Assembly: GCA_945878865.1 (NCBI GenBank)
Contig: CAMCUD010000028.1
Location: 1-53,474 of the forward strand
Length of the DNA: 53,474 nucleotides
From: Bifidobacterium breve
GTDB taxonomy: Bacteria; Actinomycetota; Thermoleophilia; Solirubrobacterales; Solirubrobacteraceae
Direction: 5' to 3'
The notes beneath the pieces were generated by a model. That model was not told the origin of the DNA and ran no database searches. It saw only the letters and a program-made list of their open reading frames with translations. A program made the translations under genes and the position numbers. Positions 25,719-33,402 of this stretch are shown here, in pieces; position 1 is the stretch's first letter; every line of letters starts with the position of its first letter.

Positions 25719-27090
25719 CGGCATCCGGCGCCGGCGCGTAGAGCGCGTCGGCGAACGGGCCGGTCGCCAGGAACGTCCCGGCGGGCCGGTCGTCGACGAG
25801 CTCGCCGTCGCGCACGATCGTCCGCCCGCCGGCCATCGTCAGCCGCAGGGCGCCGCGGACCTCCTTGCCCTCGTAGAGCGAGTACCCCGAGTTCGTGTGC
25901 TCGCTGGCCGCCCCGAGCGTCCGGGTGGCCGCGGGGTCGACGAGCACGAGGTCGGCGTCCGCCCCCGGAGCGACGACGCCCTTGCGCGGGAAGAGGCCGA
26001 ACGCGCGCGCCGGGTGCTCGCAGAGCACCTGCACGAGCCGCGGAAGCGTGATGCGCCCCCGCAGCGCGCCGTCGAGCACGATCGGCAGCATCGTCTCGAT
26101 CGACGGCGCGCCGAAGCCGGCTTCGAGCAGGGGCAGATCGCGCTCGGCCACGAGCTTCTTGGGAACGTGGTCCGAGCCGACGGTCTGCAGCGCGCCGTCC
26201 GCCAGGCCGGCCCAGAGCGCCTCGTTGTCGTCGGCGGTGCGCAGCGGCGGTCCGATCTTCGCCAGCGCGCCCCACTCGCGGACGGCCTCGCCGGTGAGCG
26301 CGAGGTACTGCGGGCACGTCTCGGCGATGAGGAACTGGCCCCGACCGCGCGCGGCGCGCACCACGTCGAGCGCCCGGCGGGAGGTCACGTGGACGATGAA
26401 GACGGGCACCTCGAGGGCCTCCGCGACCGCAGCGACCCGGTAGACCGCTTCGGCCTCCAACACATCGGGGCGGCTGCGAAGCAGCGCATCGACCGGATCC
26501 TCGGCCAGGCGGCCGGCGGCGGCTTCGGCCTCCAGCACGTCGATGACCGGCCCGTTCTCGCAGTGCACGAGCACGAGGCCGCCCACGTCACGCGACGTCC
26601 GCAGCACATCGACGAGTGCGGCGTCATCGGTCATCCATCCCTGCGCGGCGTACGCGAGGAAGATCTTGAACGTCCGCACGCCCGTCGCCGCGACGGCCGC
26701 CATCTCGTCGACCTGGCGCGGCGCGTCGAACATCCCCGCGTGGATCGTGTAGTCGAGCACCGATCCCTGCTCGCACCGGGCGCGCAGCGCCTCGACCTCC
26801 TCGAGCAGCGACTGGCCAGGATGGGCGTAGGCGAAGCCCATCATCGTCGTGACGCCGCCGTACGCGCCGACGATCGACGTCTCGCGCGGGTCGTCGTGGT
26901 AGATCGGGTGGACGTGCTCGTCGATGATGCCCGGCAGCACGAGCAGCCCATCCGCGTCGATCGTCTCGCGCGCCGGTCCGAGATCGTCGCCGACGGCGAC
27001 GATCCTGCCCCCGTCGACCGCGACGTCCGCGCGGGTCTCCCCCGCGCCCGACACCACGACACCGCCGCGCACAAGGACGTCGAACTTCAC
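25705..27090 (-). CDS. Dihydropyrimidinase / hydantoinase-like amidohydrolase
   Basis: 461-residue cyclic-imide hydrolase. The full binuclear metal set is visible: DEHVHPIYHDD (HxH), the carboxylated lysine in TFKIFLAYAAQG, VHCENGP, FIVHVTS and GSDHVPKKL. CPQYLALTGE and the terminal KGVVAPGADADLVLVDP are also typical. It would open dihydropyrimidines or hydantoins to N-carbamoyl amino acids, the substrate class of the M20 enzyme upstream in operon C. The start is the GTG at 27090, because VKFDVLVRGG is the family N-terminus. It has no Shine-Dalgarno sequence of its own but overlaps the stop of a nine-codon frame that does (see the leader at 27087). The gene lies 202 bases after the MFS gene. 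Confidence 0.87.
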   Translation of the reverse strand: MKFDVLVRGGVVVSGAGETRADVAVDGGRIVAVGDDLGPARETIDADGLLVLPGIIDEHVHPIYHDDPRETSIVGAYGGVTTMMGFAYAHPGQSLLEEVEALRARCEQGSVLDYTIHAGMFDAPRQVDEMAAVAATGVRTFKIFLAYAAQGWMTDDAALVDVLRTSRDVGGLVLVHCENGPVIDVLEAEAAAGRLAEDPVDALLRSRPDVLEAEAVYRVAAVAEALEVPVFIVHVTSRRALDVVRAARGRGQFLIAETCPQYLALTGEAVREWGALAKIGPPLRTADDNEALWAGLADGALQTVGSDHVPKKLVAERDLPLLEAGFGAPSIETMLPIVLDGALRGRITLPRLVQVLCEHPARAFGLFPRKGVVAPGADADLVLVDPAATRTLGAASEHTNSGYSLYEGKEVRGALRLTMAGGRTIVRDGELVDDRPAGTFLATGPFADALYAPAPDAVTTL

Positions 27091-27116
27091 GGGAGCGGGG
27101 CGATCGGGGCAAGCAT
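27087..27116 (-). CDS. Nine-codon leader frame MLAPIAPLP
   Basis: ATG at 27116 is preceded at ideal distance (6 bases) by GAAGGA, the best ribosome site in this gap. The frame reads MLAPIAPLP and stops with TGA overlapping the GTG start of the dihydropyrimidinase (GTGA). Ribosomes would finish the leader and restart at once. Four hydrophobic/proline pairs in nine codons could pause translation. Whether the peptide matters or only loads ribosomes is unknown; a base error joining the two frames is the alternative. Confidence 0.45.
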   Translation of the reverse strand: MLAPIAPLP

Positions 27117-27292
27117 GACGGGTCCTTCGGTGGTGTCCGTACCGCGCGGGGCGCGCTGACCGAACCCTTCCATCCGGTGCGCGGCGCGCCCATCGCCACC
27201 CCGGCCAATCCGCCGCCGTGGACCCGCGCCACGCGGTCGGCAGCACGCCGATTCGTTCCGTGCAGCGGAAGCGACGGCCCTGTCCCTTCCGC
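27117..27292. promoter_or_regulatory. Regulatory gap before the dihydropyrimidinase, with operator-like sites
   Basis: This gene-free stretch carries TTCCGTGCAGCGGAA at 27256-27270, with perfect TTCCG/CGGAA arms and flanking bases (CG before, GCG after) matching the site at 15036. A weaker relative, TTCCGCTCAGCGAA, lies at 27287-27300 across the MFS stop codon. They suggest that the dihydropyrimidinase has its own promoter controlled by the same regulator as operons A and B. No convincing -10/-35 was found. Confidence 0.5.
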
Positions 27293-28654
27293 TCAGCGAA
27301 CCGCGCCGGACGCGGCCACGCGAGCTGCGGGAACCGCCAGCGCGGTGACGGCCGCGCAGCCGACGACCGCCGTGCCGAGCGAGGTCGCGTCGACCAGCGC
27401 GCCCGCGAACGCGGCGCCGATCGCGCCACCCGTGACGAAGATGAGGTTGAACACGCCGATGGCGATCCCCCGGTCGCCCGCGGGCACCAGATCGGCCAGC
27501 CGGTCGAGCAGCGCCACCTGCGCGCCGGCGAAGCCCGCCGTCGCGGCGGCGGAGCCCACCACGACGCACGGCGCCAGCCCGTGCCCGACCCCGGCGACGA
27601 GCATCCCGCCGCACGCCGCGACACCGAGGGCCGCGAGGATGCGCTCGGCCGAGATCCTTGCGCGCAGGCGGCCCACCGCCGTGGCCGTCGCGGCGGCCGC
27701 GAACGCCGCGGGCAGGAGGATGACCCCGACCTCCAGCGCCGGACGATCGACGCCGTCGGTCAAGAGCAGCGGCGCGAGGAATCCCATGGCGAGGAACCCG
27801 GCCATGAGCGCGGCCGCGCCGAGCGACAGCGCGACGAAGACCGGGTTGCGCACGACCGTCAGCGGCAGGAACCCGTTCGGTGCGCGGCGCACGTGGCGCG
27901 TGAGCGTCGCCGCCGCGCCCATCGTGATCGCGGCGACCGCGGCGATGAGCGGCGCGCTCAGATGTGTCGTGCGCGCCTGCAGCAGCACGGAGCAGCCGGC
28001 GCCGACCGCGAGCACCAGTCCGGCGCCCGGCAGGTCCAGCCGCGCCTCGGCGCCGGCCAGCGGCGGTGCCGCCAGCCGTGCCAGGGCGGGAGCGGCCAGG
28101 AGCATGATCACGCTGAGCGCGAGCGCCGCCCTCCAGCCCGCGAGCGCCTCCGCGGCGGCGCCGAACAGCGGCCCGGAGCCGAGGGTCAGCGCCGCCAGCG
28201 CGGTCATGATCCCCAGCGCATGGGCCCGCGCCGCGCCGTCGAGACGGTGGGCGGGCAGCGCGAACGCGACGATCGACAGCCCACTGGACGCGCCGCCCTG
28301 CAGGAAGCGGCCGACGAGCAGCACCGGAAGCGACGGCGCGAGCAGGACGATCGACGTGCCGAGCAGCGCGCACGCGGACGCGATCCCGACAACGCGCCGC
28401 CCGCCGTGCAGGTCGGCCAGGCGCCCGAACACCGGCGTCATGACCGCGATGCCGAGCGAGAACAGCGCGAGCACCCAGGCGGTCTGCGCGGTCGAGATGG
28501 CGAGGTCGTCGGCGACCTGGCGGCTCACGATCGGGGCGCCCGCGAGCCCGAGCCCGCTCGTGCCGGCCACGTACCCGAGCAGCAGCCCGAGGCGCACCGG
28601 CCCGATCGCGCGTCTGGGCGGGGCCGCACCGGTGCCGGCGCGGGCCGCGGTCAC
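27293..28654 (-). CDS. MFS transporter
   Basis: About 453 residues with 12 to 14 predicted transmembrane helices. The loop FGRLADLHGGRRVVGIAS matches the conserved GxLaDrxGrr signature between helices 2 and 3 of the major facilitator superfamily, and the overall pattern resembles drug:H+ antiporter members. It would export or import a small solute, perhaps a pathway substrate or end product. The GTG at 28654 overlaps the IclR stop (GTGA), the joint used across this operon; a GTG at 28657 is equally possible and adds one residue. It is the last gene before a 202-base gap. Confidence 0.88.
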   Translation of the reverse strand: MTAARAGTGAAPPRRAIGPVRLGLLLGYVAGTSGLGLAGAPIVSRQVADDLAISTAQTAWVLALFSLGIAVMTPVFGRLADLHGGRRVVGIASACALLGTSIVLLAPSLPVLLVGRFLQGGASSGLSIVAFALPAHRLDGAARAHALGIMTALAALTLGSGPLFGAAAEALAGWRAALALSVIMLLAAPALARLAAPPLAGAEARLDLPGAGLVLAVGAGCSVLLQARTTHLSAPLIAAVAAITMGAAATLTRHVRRAPNGFLPLTVVRNPVFVALSLGAAALMAGFLAMGFLAPLLLTDGVDRPALEVGVILLPAAFAAAATATAVGRLRARISAERILAALGVAACGGMLVAGVGHGLAPCVVVGSAAATAGFAGAQVALLDRLADLVPAGDRGIAIGVFNLIFVTGGAIGAAFAGALVDATSLGTAVVGCAAVTALAVPAARVAASGAVR

Positions 28655-29424
28655 CACGTCATCGCACGGGCGGGCGTGGTCCCCATCGCCGCCGACAGAT
28701 CCTCCGCGGCGCTCAGCAGCGCGTCGAGCAGGCCTGTGCCGATGCGTGATCCCAGCCGCTCGCGATGTCCGATGACCCCGAGGCTGCGCGGGGCCTCACC
28801 AGGCGGGCCGGGGATCGCGGCCGCGTACGCCGCGACCCCGAGCTCGATCTCCTGGTCGCACACCGCAAAGCCACGGTCCCGGGTCGCGGCGAGGTCCCCG
28901 AGGATCTCGTCGATCGTCGTCATCGTGTACTGCGTGAACTGCTCGAGCTGGACGCTGGCGAGCAGCTGCCGCGCCTCGTCCTCGGTCAGGTGCGCGAGGA
29001 TCGCCTTCGCCGCCGCGGACGCGTGGAGCGTCATGCGCCGTCCGAGCGGGACCCGGACGCTCATGCGGTGCGGCTCCGTCGTCTCCACCGACCGCACGCA
29101 CACGACCTCGCCGTCGGTGAGGTTGCTGAAGTAGAAGCACTCCTGCCAGCGGTCGCGCAGCGACGCCAGCACCGGGTCGACCAGCGCGCCGTAGCCGGCC
29201 GCGGGACTCACCGAGCTTGCGATCCGCACGAGTCCGATGCCCGGGCGCCACCGCTTGGTCGTGTCGTCGCGCTCGACCATCCCCGACGCCGACAGGGAAC
29301 GCAGCAGCCGGTGGCAGGTCGCCGGCGCGAGCCCGGTCTGGCGCGACAGCTCGGACAGCGTCACGCCGCCGGGCGCCTCGGCGACCCGCTGCATGATGCT
29401 GACGACACGATCGATGGTCTGCAT
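28651..29424 (-). CDS. IclR-family transcriptional regulator
   Basis: 257 residues: an N-terminal winged helix-turn-helix (VTLSELSRQTGLAPATCHRLLRSL as a whole; recognition part PATCHRLLRSL) and a C-terminal ligand-binding domain with the typical GRRMTLHASAAAKAILA stretch. It lies 3 bases after the M20 gene and is co-transcribed with the catabolic genes. IclR proteins usually bind 14-15-bp palindromes and respond to a pathway intermediate. The TTCC-N7-GAA elements near operons A, B and C are its best candidate targets. AllR, which controls allantoin use, belongs to this family, in keeping with the local enzymes. Confidence 0.9.
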   Translation of the reverse strand: MQTIDRVVSIMQRVAEAPGGVTLSELSRQTGLAPATCHRLLRSLSASGMVERDDTTKRWRPGIGLVRIASSVSPAAGYGALVDPVLASLRDRWQECFYFSNLTDGEVVCVRSVETTEPHRMSVRVPLGRRMTLHASAAAKAILAHLTEDEARQLLASVQLEQFTQYTMTTIDEILGDLAATRDRGFAVCDQEIELGVAAYAAAIPGPPGEAPRSLGVIGHRERLGSRIGTGLLDALLSAAEDLSAAMGTTPARAMTW

Positions 29425-29427
29425 GGC

Positions 29428-30681
29428 TCAGCCCTCGGGGGTGGTCGTGGTGAGATCGGGGTCGGCGACGCCGCGCGCGTCCCGGTCCAGGCGACGCAGC
29501 GCGCGCGCCACGACGGCGCAGGCGACGGCGACGTCCTCGGTGCGACACGCCTCGTCAGGCGTGTGGCTGCGGCCGTTCGGCGTCGGCACGAAGAGCAGCG
29601 CTGACGGCGCGGTGTGGGCGACGACCGCCGCGTCGTGGCCGGCCCCGGACGGCAGGACGCGGAAGGGCAGACGCTCCTCCCCGCAGGCCTGCGCCAGCGC
29701 GAGGCGCGGCCACGCGCTGAGCATCACCGGCGCGCGCGACGCCAGCTCGCGGATCTCGACCGGCGTGCCGCGGGCCCCGGCGATGCGCGTGATCGCGGCG
29801 CGGACGGCGGCGGCCGCCTCGTCCTGGCGACCGGCGTCGACGTCGCGCACGTCGACGACGAGCCGGACCCCGCCGGGGACCGTCGTCACGCTGTTGGGGT
29901 GCACGTCGAGGCGGCCGACGGTTGCGACGCCGTGGCGCGCCTCGCGCCCGATCCGCTCGACTTCGAGGACGACCTCCGCCGCCGCGGTGAGGGCGTCGAG
30001 TCGGTCGTCCATGGGCGTCGTGCCGCTGTGCTCGGGCCGGCCCCCCAGCTCGACCTCGAGCCGCGCTGCGCCGGCGATCACGTCGACCACGCCCAGCCGC
30101 ACACGCTCGCGCTCGAGCACACGGCCCTGCTCGATGTGCACCTCCAGGTACGCGGCGACCTCCGGAGCCCGCAGCCACGGCGGGCACGCCTCGGGCCGCA
30201 GTCCGCTCTCATGCGCCACGTCCGCGGCGCTGCGCCCTTCGCCGTCGCGCAGGCCGTCGAGCAGCCCGTCGGGCGCCGCGCCCGTCGCCAGCTCGCTGCC
30301 GAGGCACGGCCGGCCGAACCGCGCGCCCTCCTCGGCGCTGAAGATCACGACGCGCATCCCGAGCTCCAGCTCGGACGCCACGCTCGCGGCCGCCTCCATC
30401 CCGGCGAGCACACCGACGGTGCCGTCGTAGCGGCCGCCCTCCGGGACGCTGTCGAGATGCGAGCCGACGAGCAGGTACGGCTCACCCTCGCCGTAGATCA
30501 ACACGGTGTTGCCGGCCGGGTCGGTCTCCGCGCGCGCGCCGTCCTGCGCCGCCCACGCCGCGACCTGGGCGTGCGCATCGCGTTCCAGCGCGCCGAACGA
30601 CGGTCGGGTGACGCCCGGGCCGCCGGCGGAGATCTCCGCGAGCGCGGCGAGGCGCGTGTCGAGCCGCTCGGCCACCGTCAC
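29428..30681 (-). CDS. M20-family N-carbamoyl amino acid / allantoate amidohydrolase
   Basis: 417-residue metallo-amidohydrolase that removes a carbamoyl group from ring-opened ureides. Metal-site motifs: VGSHLDSVPEGGRYDG, FSAEEGARFGRPCLGSE and, near the end, SHTPDEAC. SGTTPMDDRLDAL belongs to the dimerisation/lid region, and GAGHDAAVV carries the substrate-binding part. Relatives are hydantoin-utilisation carbamoylase, allantoate amidohydrolase and beta-ureidopropionase. The GTG at 30681 overlaps the phosphoribosyltransferase stop (GTGA). It is the logical next step after the hydantoinases of this island. Confidence 0.88.
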   Translation of the reverse strand: MTVAERLDTRLAALAEISAGGPGVTRPSFGALERDAHAQVAAWAAQDGARAETDPAGNTVLIYGEGEPYLLVGSHLDSVPEGGRYDGTVGVLAGMEAAASVASELELGMRVVIFSAEEGARFGRPCLGSELATGAAPDGLLDGLRDGEGRSAADVAHESGLRPEACPPWLRAPEVAAYLEVHIEQGRVLERERVRLGVVDVIAGAARLEVELGGRPEHSGTTPMDDRLDALTAAAEVVLEVERIGREARHGVATVGRLDVHPNSVTTVPGGVRLVVDVRDVDAGRQDEAAAAVRAAITRIAGARGTPVEIRELASRAPVMLSAWPRLALAQACGEERLPFRVLPSGAGHDAAVVAHTAPSALLFVPTPNGRSHTPDEACRTEDVAVACAVVARALRRLDRDARGVADPDLTTTTPEG

Positions 30682-31178
30682 GGCAGCAGCTCCCGCTCGC
30701 GGTACAGCACGGTCACCGGGACCCCGGCCTCCTCGACGGCGTACGCGCCGCCGGCCTCGCGGTCGACGACGGCGAGGACCCGCCGCACGTCGAGGTGCGC
30801 ATCGCGCAGCCGCGCGACGGACTCCAGCGCGTGCGCGCCGGTCATCACGACGTCCTCGACGAGCACGACGCGCGCACCCGGGAAGGCGTCCCCGGCGAAG
30901 CCGCCCTCGTCGCGTTCGAGCATGAGCGTGAGGTCGGTGCGCAGGGCGAGCGCCGTGGCGAGCGCGACGGCGACCGGTCCTCGAGCGGCCAGCCGGTCGG
31001 CGTCGGCGTCGACCGCGCCGGCGAGCAGGTCCGCGCACCGCGCCAGGACGCCGGGACGCGCGAGCACCATCTCGGTCTGAAACCAGTGGCTCGCGCCGTG
31101 CGCGAAGGTCCCGCGCAGGTAGCCGCCGCGACCCAGGTCGCCGGCGAGCGCGTCCCGATCGACCGTCGCCGCGCTCAT
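30678..31178 (-). CDS. Short orotate-phosphoribosyltransferase-like protein
   Basis: 166 residues of the type I phosphoribosyltransferase fold. The PRPP-binding motif VVLVEDVVMTGA is near residues 110-121, and a flexible loop segment (ERDEGGFAGDAFPGA) precedes it. True orotate phosphoribosyltransferases have about 210 residues, so the N-terminal hood is short. Found inside a catabolic operon, it may salvage a released base or act on a related heterocycle rather than serve pyrimidine synthesis. The ATG overlaps the cupin stop and its 3' end overlaps the M20 gene. Confidence 0.75.
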   Translation of the reverse strand: MSAATVDRDALAGDLGRGGYLRGTFAHGASHWFQTEMVLARPGVLARCADLLAGAVDADADRLAARGPVAVALATALALRTDLTLMLERDEGGFAGDAFPGARVVLVEDVVMTGAHALESVARLRDAHLDVRRVLAVVDREAGGAYAVEEAGVPVTVLYRERELLP

Positions 31179-31849
31179 GCGTAGTTGCGCACCTCCACGC
31201 AGGTGTAGCCCTCGGAGGTCAGGAACGGCCCATGGTCGACACCCGGCCCCTTGGCGGTGAACGTCCCCGCGGGGTGGAACTCGTCGCCCATCTTGTAGGA
31301 CCCCTCGAGGATCATCACTTCCTCGCTGTGGTCGTGGTTGAACACGCCCGTGGCGATGCCCGGCTCGACCCACAGCAGCCGTGTCGCCGAGCCGGACGGC
31401 CCGATCGTCAGCAGCTTCTCCCACACGCCCTCAGGGGAGCCCTCGGGCCGCGTCCACGGCATCTGCTCGATGTCGATCGGGTAGAGCCGGACGGCGGGCT
31501 TGTCCATGGACGGCCCGTGGTAGTCACGGAACTCCAGGCACGTGTAGCCCTCGACGGTGGAGAACGGCCCGTGCGGCACGCCCGGCCCCTTGCAGGTGAA
31601 CGTCCCGGCCGGGTGGAACTCCTCGCCCATCTTGTAGGAGCCCTCAAGGATGAGGACCTCCTCCCAGTGGTCGTGCGTGAAGACGCCGGTGCCCACGCCT
31701 GGTTCGACGCGCAGCAGCCGCGTCACCGACCCGGTCTCGGGGTCGAGGGCGAGGACCTTCTCCCACACGCCGTCGGGTGCGCCGTCGGGCCGCACCCATT
31801 CCATGAGCTCGACGTCGATGGGATACAGGCGGGTCAGGGGCTTGGGCAC
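31175..31849 (-). CDS. Tandem-duplicated cupin protein
   Basis: 224 residues made of two nearly identical cupin units of about 110 residues. Each contains RLYPID(V/I)E, GVWEK, the metal motif HDH(W/S)EEV, ILEGSYKMG(E/D)EFHPAGTF and GPGV(P/D)HGPF. The repeated unit is so alike that the duplication or its homogenisation must be recent. The GTG at 31849 has AGGAG five bases upstream, overlapping the stop of the preceding amidohydrolase. Cupins of this ChrR-like type can be dioxygenases, isomerases or metal-binding sensors; the reaction is unknown. The ATGA joint to the phosphoribosyltransferase gene shows it belongs to the operon. Confidence 0.82.
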   Translation of the reverse strand: MPKPLTRLYPIDVELMEWVRPDGAPDGVWEKVLALDPETGSVTRLLRVEPGVGTGVFTHDHWEEVLILEGSYKMGEEFHPAGTFTCKGPGVPHGPFSTVEGYTCLEFRDYHGPSMDKPAVRLYPIDIEQMPWTRPEGSPEGVWEKLLTIGPSGSATRLLWVEPGIATGVFNHDHSEEVMILEGSYKMGDEFHPAGTFTAKGPGVDHGPFLTSEGYTCVEVRNYA

Positions 31850-31857
31850 GGAGGCTC

Positions 31858-33294
31858 CTACGCGACGGTGGTCTGCGGAACGGTGGAAGACAGGAGCGCC
31901 GCGAGCCGGTCGGCCAGCGGCTGCTGCTCGGCGGTCGCGGCAGCAAGGGCGGGCTGCAGCTCGGCGGCGCGGGCGGCGATCGCACCGAGGTCGACGTGCA
32001 GCGGCAGGCCGTCGCGCAGCACGGGACGGCCGGCGACCCACGCCTCGCGCAGCCCGTGGCCGAGGCCGCCCATCACGAGCTGCATGGGCAGGTCGACGCC
32101 GTCGATGATCCCGGCGGCGAGCGGGTCGACGAGCAGGAGGTCGGCGTGCGCGCCCGGAGCCAGCACGCCGAGCTCGTCGCCGAGCCCGATCGCCGCGGCG
32201 CCACCGGCGGCGGCGAGCGCCCACACGTCGCCGGGCGTCAGCCACGCCGCGGCGGGCTCCTCCGGGCGCGTGTTGTGCAGCGCCAGGCGCGCTTGGGCCA
32301 GCGGGTCCTGCGGACCGCCGGTGGTCCAGCTGTCGCACCCCAGGCCGACGGTCACCCCGGCCTCCAGGACGGCGCGCAGGTCCAGCCGGCCGCTGCCGAG
32401 GCTGAGGTTGCTCAGCGGGTTGTGGACGAGCGCCGCGCCGGCCTCGTGCAGGCGCGCGAGGTCCGCGGCATCGAGGTGCACCCCGTGCGCCACGGATAGC
32501 CCGGCGCGCAGCAGGCCGTGGTCGGCGAGGATCCCGAGCGAGTCGCCGCCGGCGCGCTGCTGCGGCGTCTCGAGCAGATGGACGTGCAGGCCGAGCCCGT
32601 GCTCCGCGGCGAGCGCGGCGACCGCGTCGAGCAGCGCGCCGCTGCAGCGCTCGGGCGTCGAGGGCCCCAGCAGGACCGTGATCCGATCGTGCCCGGCGGC
32701 GGCCTCGATGAGCTCGCGGCAGCGCAGGATCTGGCTCTCGGTCGTCGGCGCGCCGCGCGTGTCGGCCGCCGCCACGTCGGCGCGCACGTCCGGCGCCACC
32801 CCGTGGAGGCTGTCGGCGAACGCCACGTCCTGGACCTGCGCGGCGAGGGCGACCCGCGCGCCCACCGCGCTGTAGGCGTCGACGAGCGCCTGCGCGTGTC
32901 CCTCGCCGAGCGTGGCGTGATCGAGCGTCGTCGTGGCGCCGTGGCGCAGCGCGTCGACGGCGCTCAGCGTGGCCGCGACCGCGGCGCCCTCGGCGGTGAG
33001 CCCCGCGCCGCTGGCCACCGCGCCGGGGAGCCACGGCTCGAGGCGGTCGGTCGCCAGGCCGTGACGGCACAGCTGCGCGTAGGAGTGCGTGTGCGCGTCG
33101 ACGAGGCCGGGCAGCACGAGCAGGCCGTCGGCGCGGACGGTGTGGGCGGCCGCGGGTCCCTCGCCCGGCTCGGCGAGGTCCGCGATCCGCCCGCCGGCCA
33201 GCAGGAGATCGGCGTCGGCAGGCCCGTCCTGCGTCAGGACACGGCCGCCGGCGATGCGGACGTCGGCTTTTCGCTCATCGGGAAGGGTTTTCAT
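31858..33294 (-). CDS. TrzA/AtzA-type amidohydrolase (heterocycle deaminase-like)
   Basis: 478-residue mononuclear-metal hydrolase heading operon C. The metal ligands are visible in DAHTHSYAQLCRHG, HVHLLET, VAHGVHL and the catalytic Asp region LGCDSWTTGG. The C-terminal beta domain reads LGVLAPGAHADLLLVDP. Family members deaminate or dechlorinate triazines, guanine, 8-oxoguanine or methylthioadenosine. It is distinct from the CodA-like enzyme at 15149 and the two cyclic amidohydrolases, giving four amidohydrolase-superfamily members in the island. The ATG at 33294 is preceded by a 108-base non-coding stretch. Confidence 0.87.
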   Translation of the reverse strand: MKTLPDERKADVRIAGGRVLTQDGPADADLLLAGGRIADLAEPGEGPAAAHTVRADGLLVLPGLVDAHTHSYAQLCRHGLATDRLEPWLPGAVASGAGLTAEGAAVAATLSAVDALRHGATTTLDHATLGEGHAQALVDAYSAVGARVALAAQVQDVAFADSLHGVAPDVRADVAAADTRGAPTTESQILRCRELIEAAAGHDRITVLLGPSTPERCSGALLDAVAALAAEHGLGLHVHLLETPQQRAGGDSLGILADHGLLRAGLSVAHGVHLDAADLARLHEAGAALVHNPLSNLSLGSGRLDLRAVLEAGVTVGLGCDSWTTGGPQDPLAQARLALHNTRPEEPAAAWLTPGDVWALAAAGGAAAIGLGDELGVLAPGAHADLLLVDPLAAGIIDGVDLPMQLVMGGLGHGLREAWVAGRPVLRDGLPLHVDLGAIAARAAELQPALAAATAEQQPLADRLAALLSSTVPQTTVA

Positions 33295-33402
33295 CTGCGG
33301 GCCATAGCGTCGCCCGCCGCCGCGCCCGGAGGTATCGACACCACGCCCACATCGCAGCGGCTTCGACCCGACAGAAGGGCCGAACTGACCGCTGGGTGGA
33401 AA
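33295..33402 (-). promoter_or_regulatory. Upstream region of operon C with operator-like site
   Basis: On the minus strand TTCCACCCAGCGGTC (33401 to 33387) shares TTCCAC--AGCG with the element at 15036. Its second half is degenerate. It stands about 95 bases before the amidohydrolase ATG. No -10/-35 pair was identified with confidence. Confidence 0.35.

Noticed and set aside
27090-27116. Frameshift in the dihydropyrimidinase 5' end
   Set aside because: The enzyme's normal N-terminus begins exactly at the GTG, and the leader stops with a clean GTGA overlap. A coupled leader explains the sequence without an error, though resequencing could still change this.
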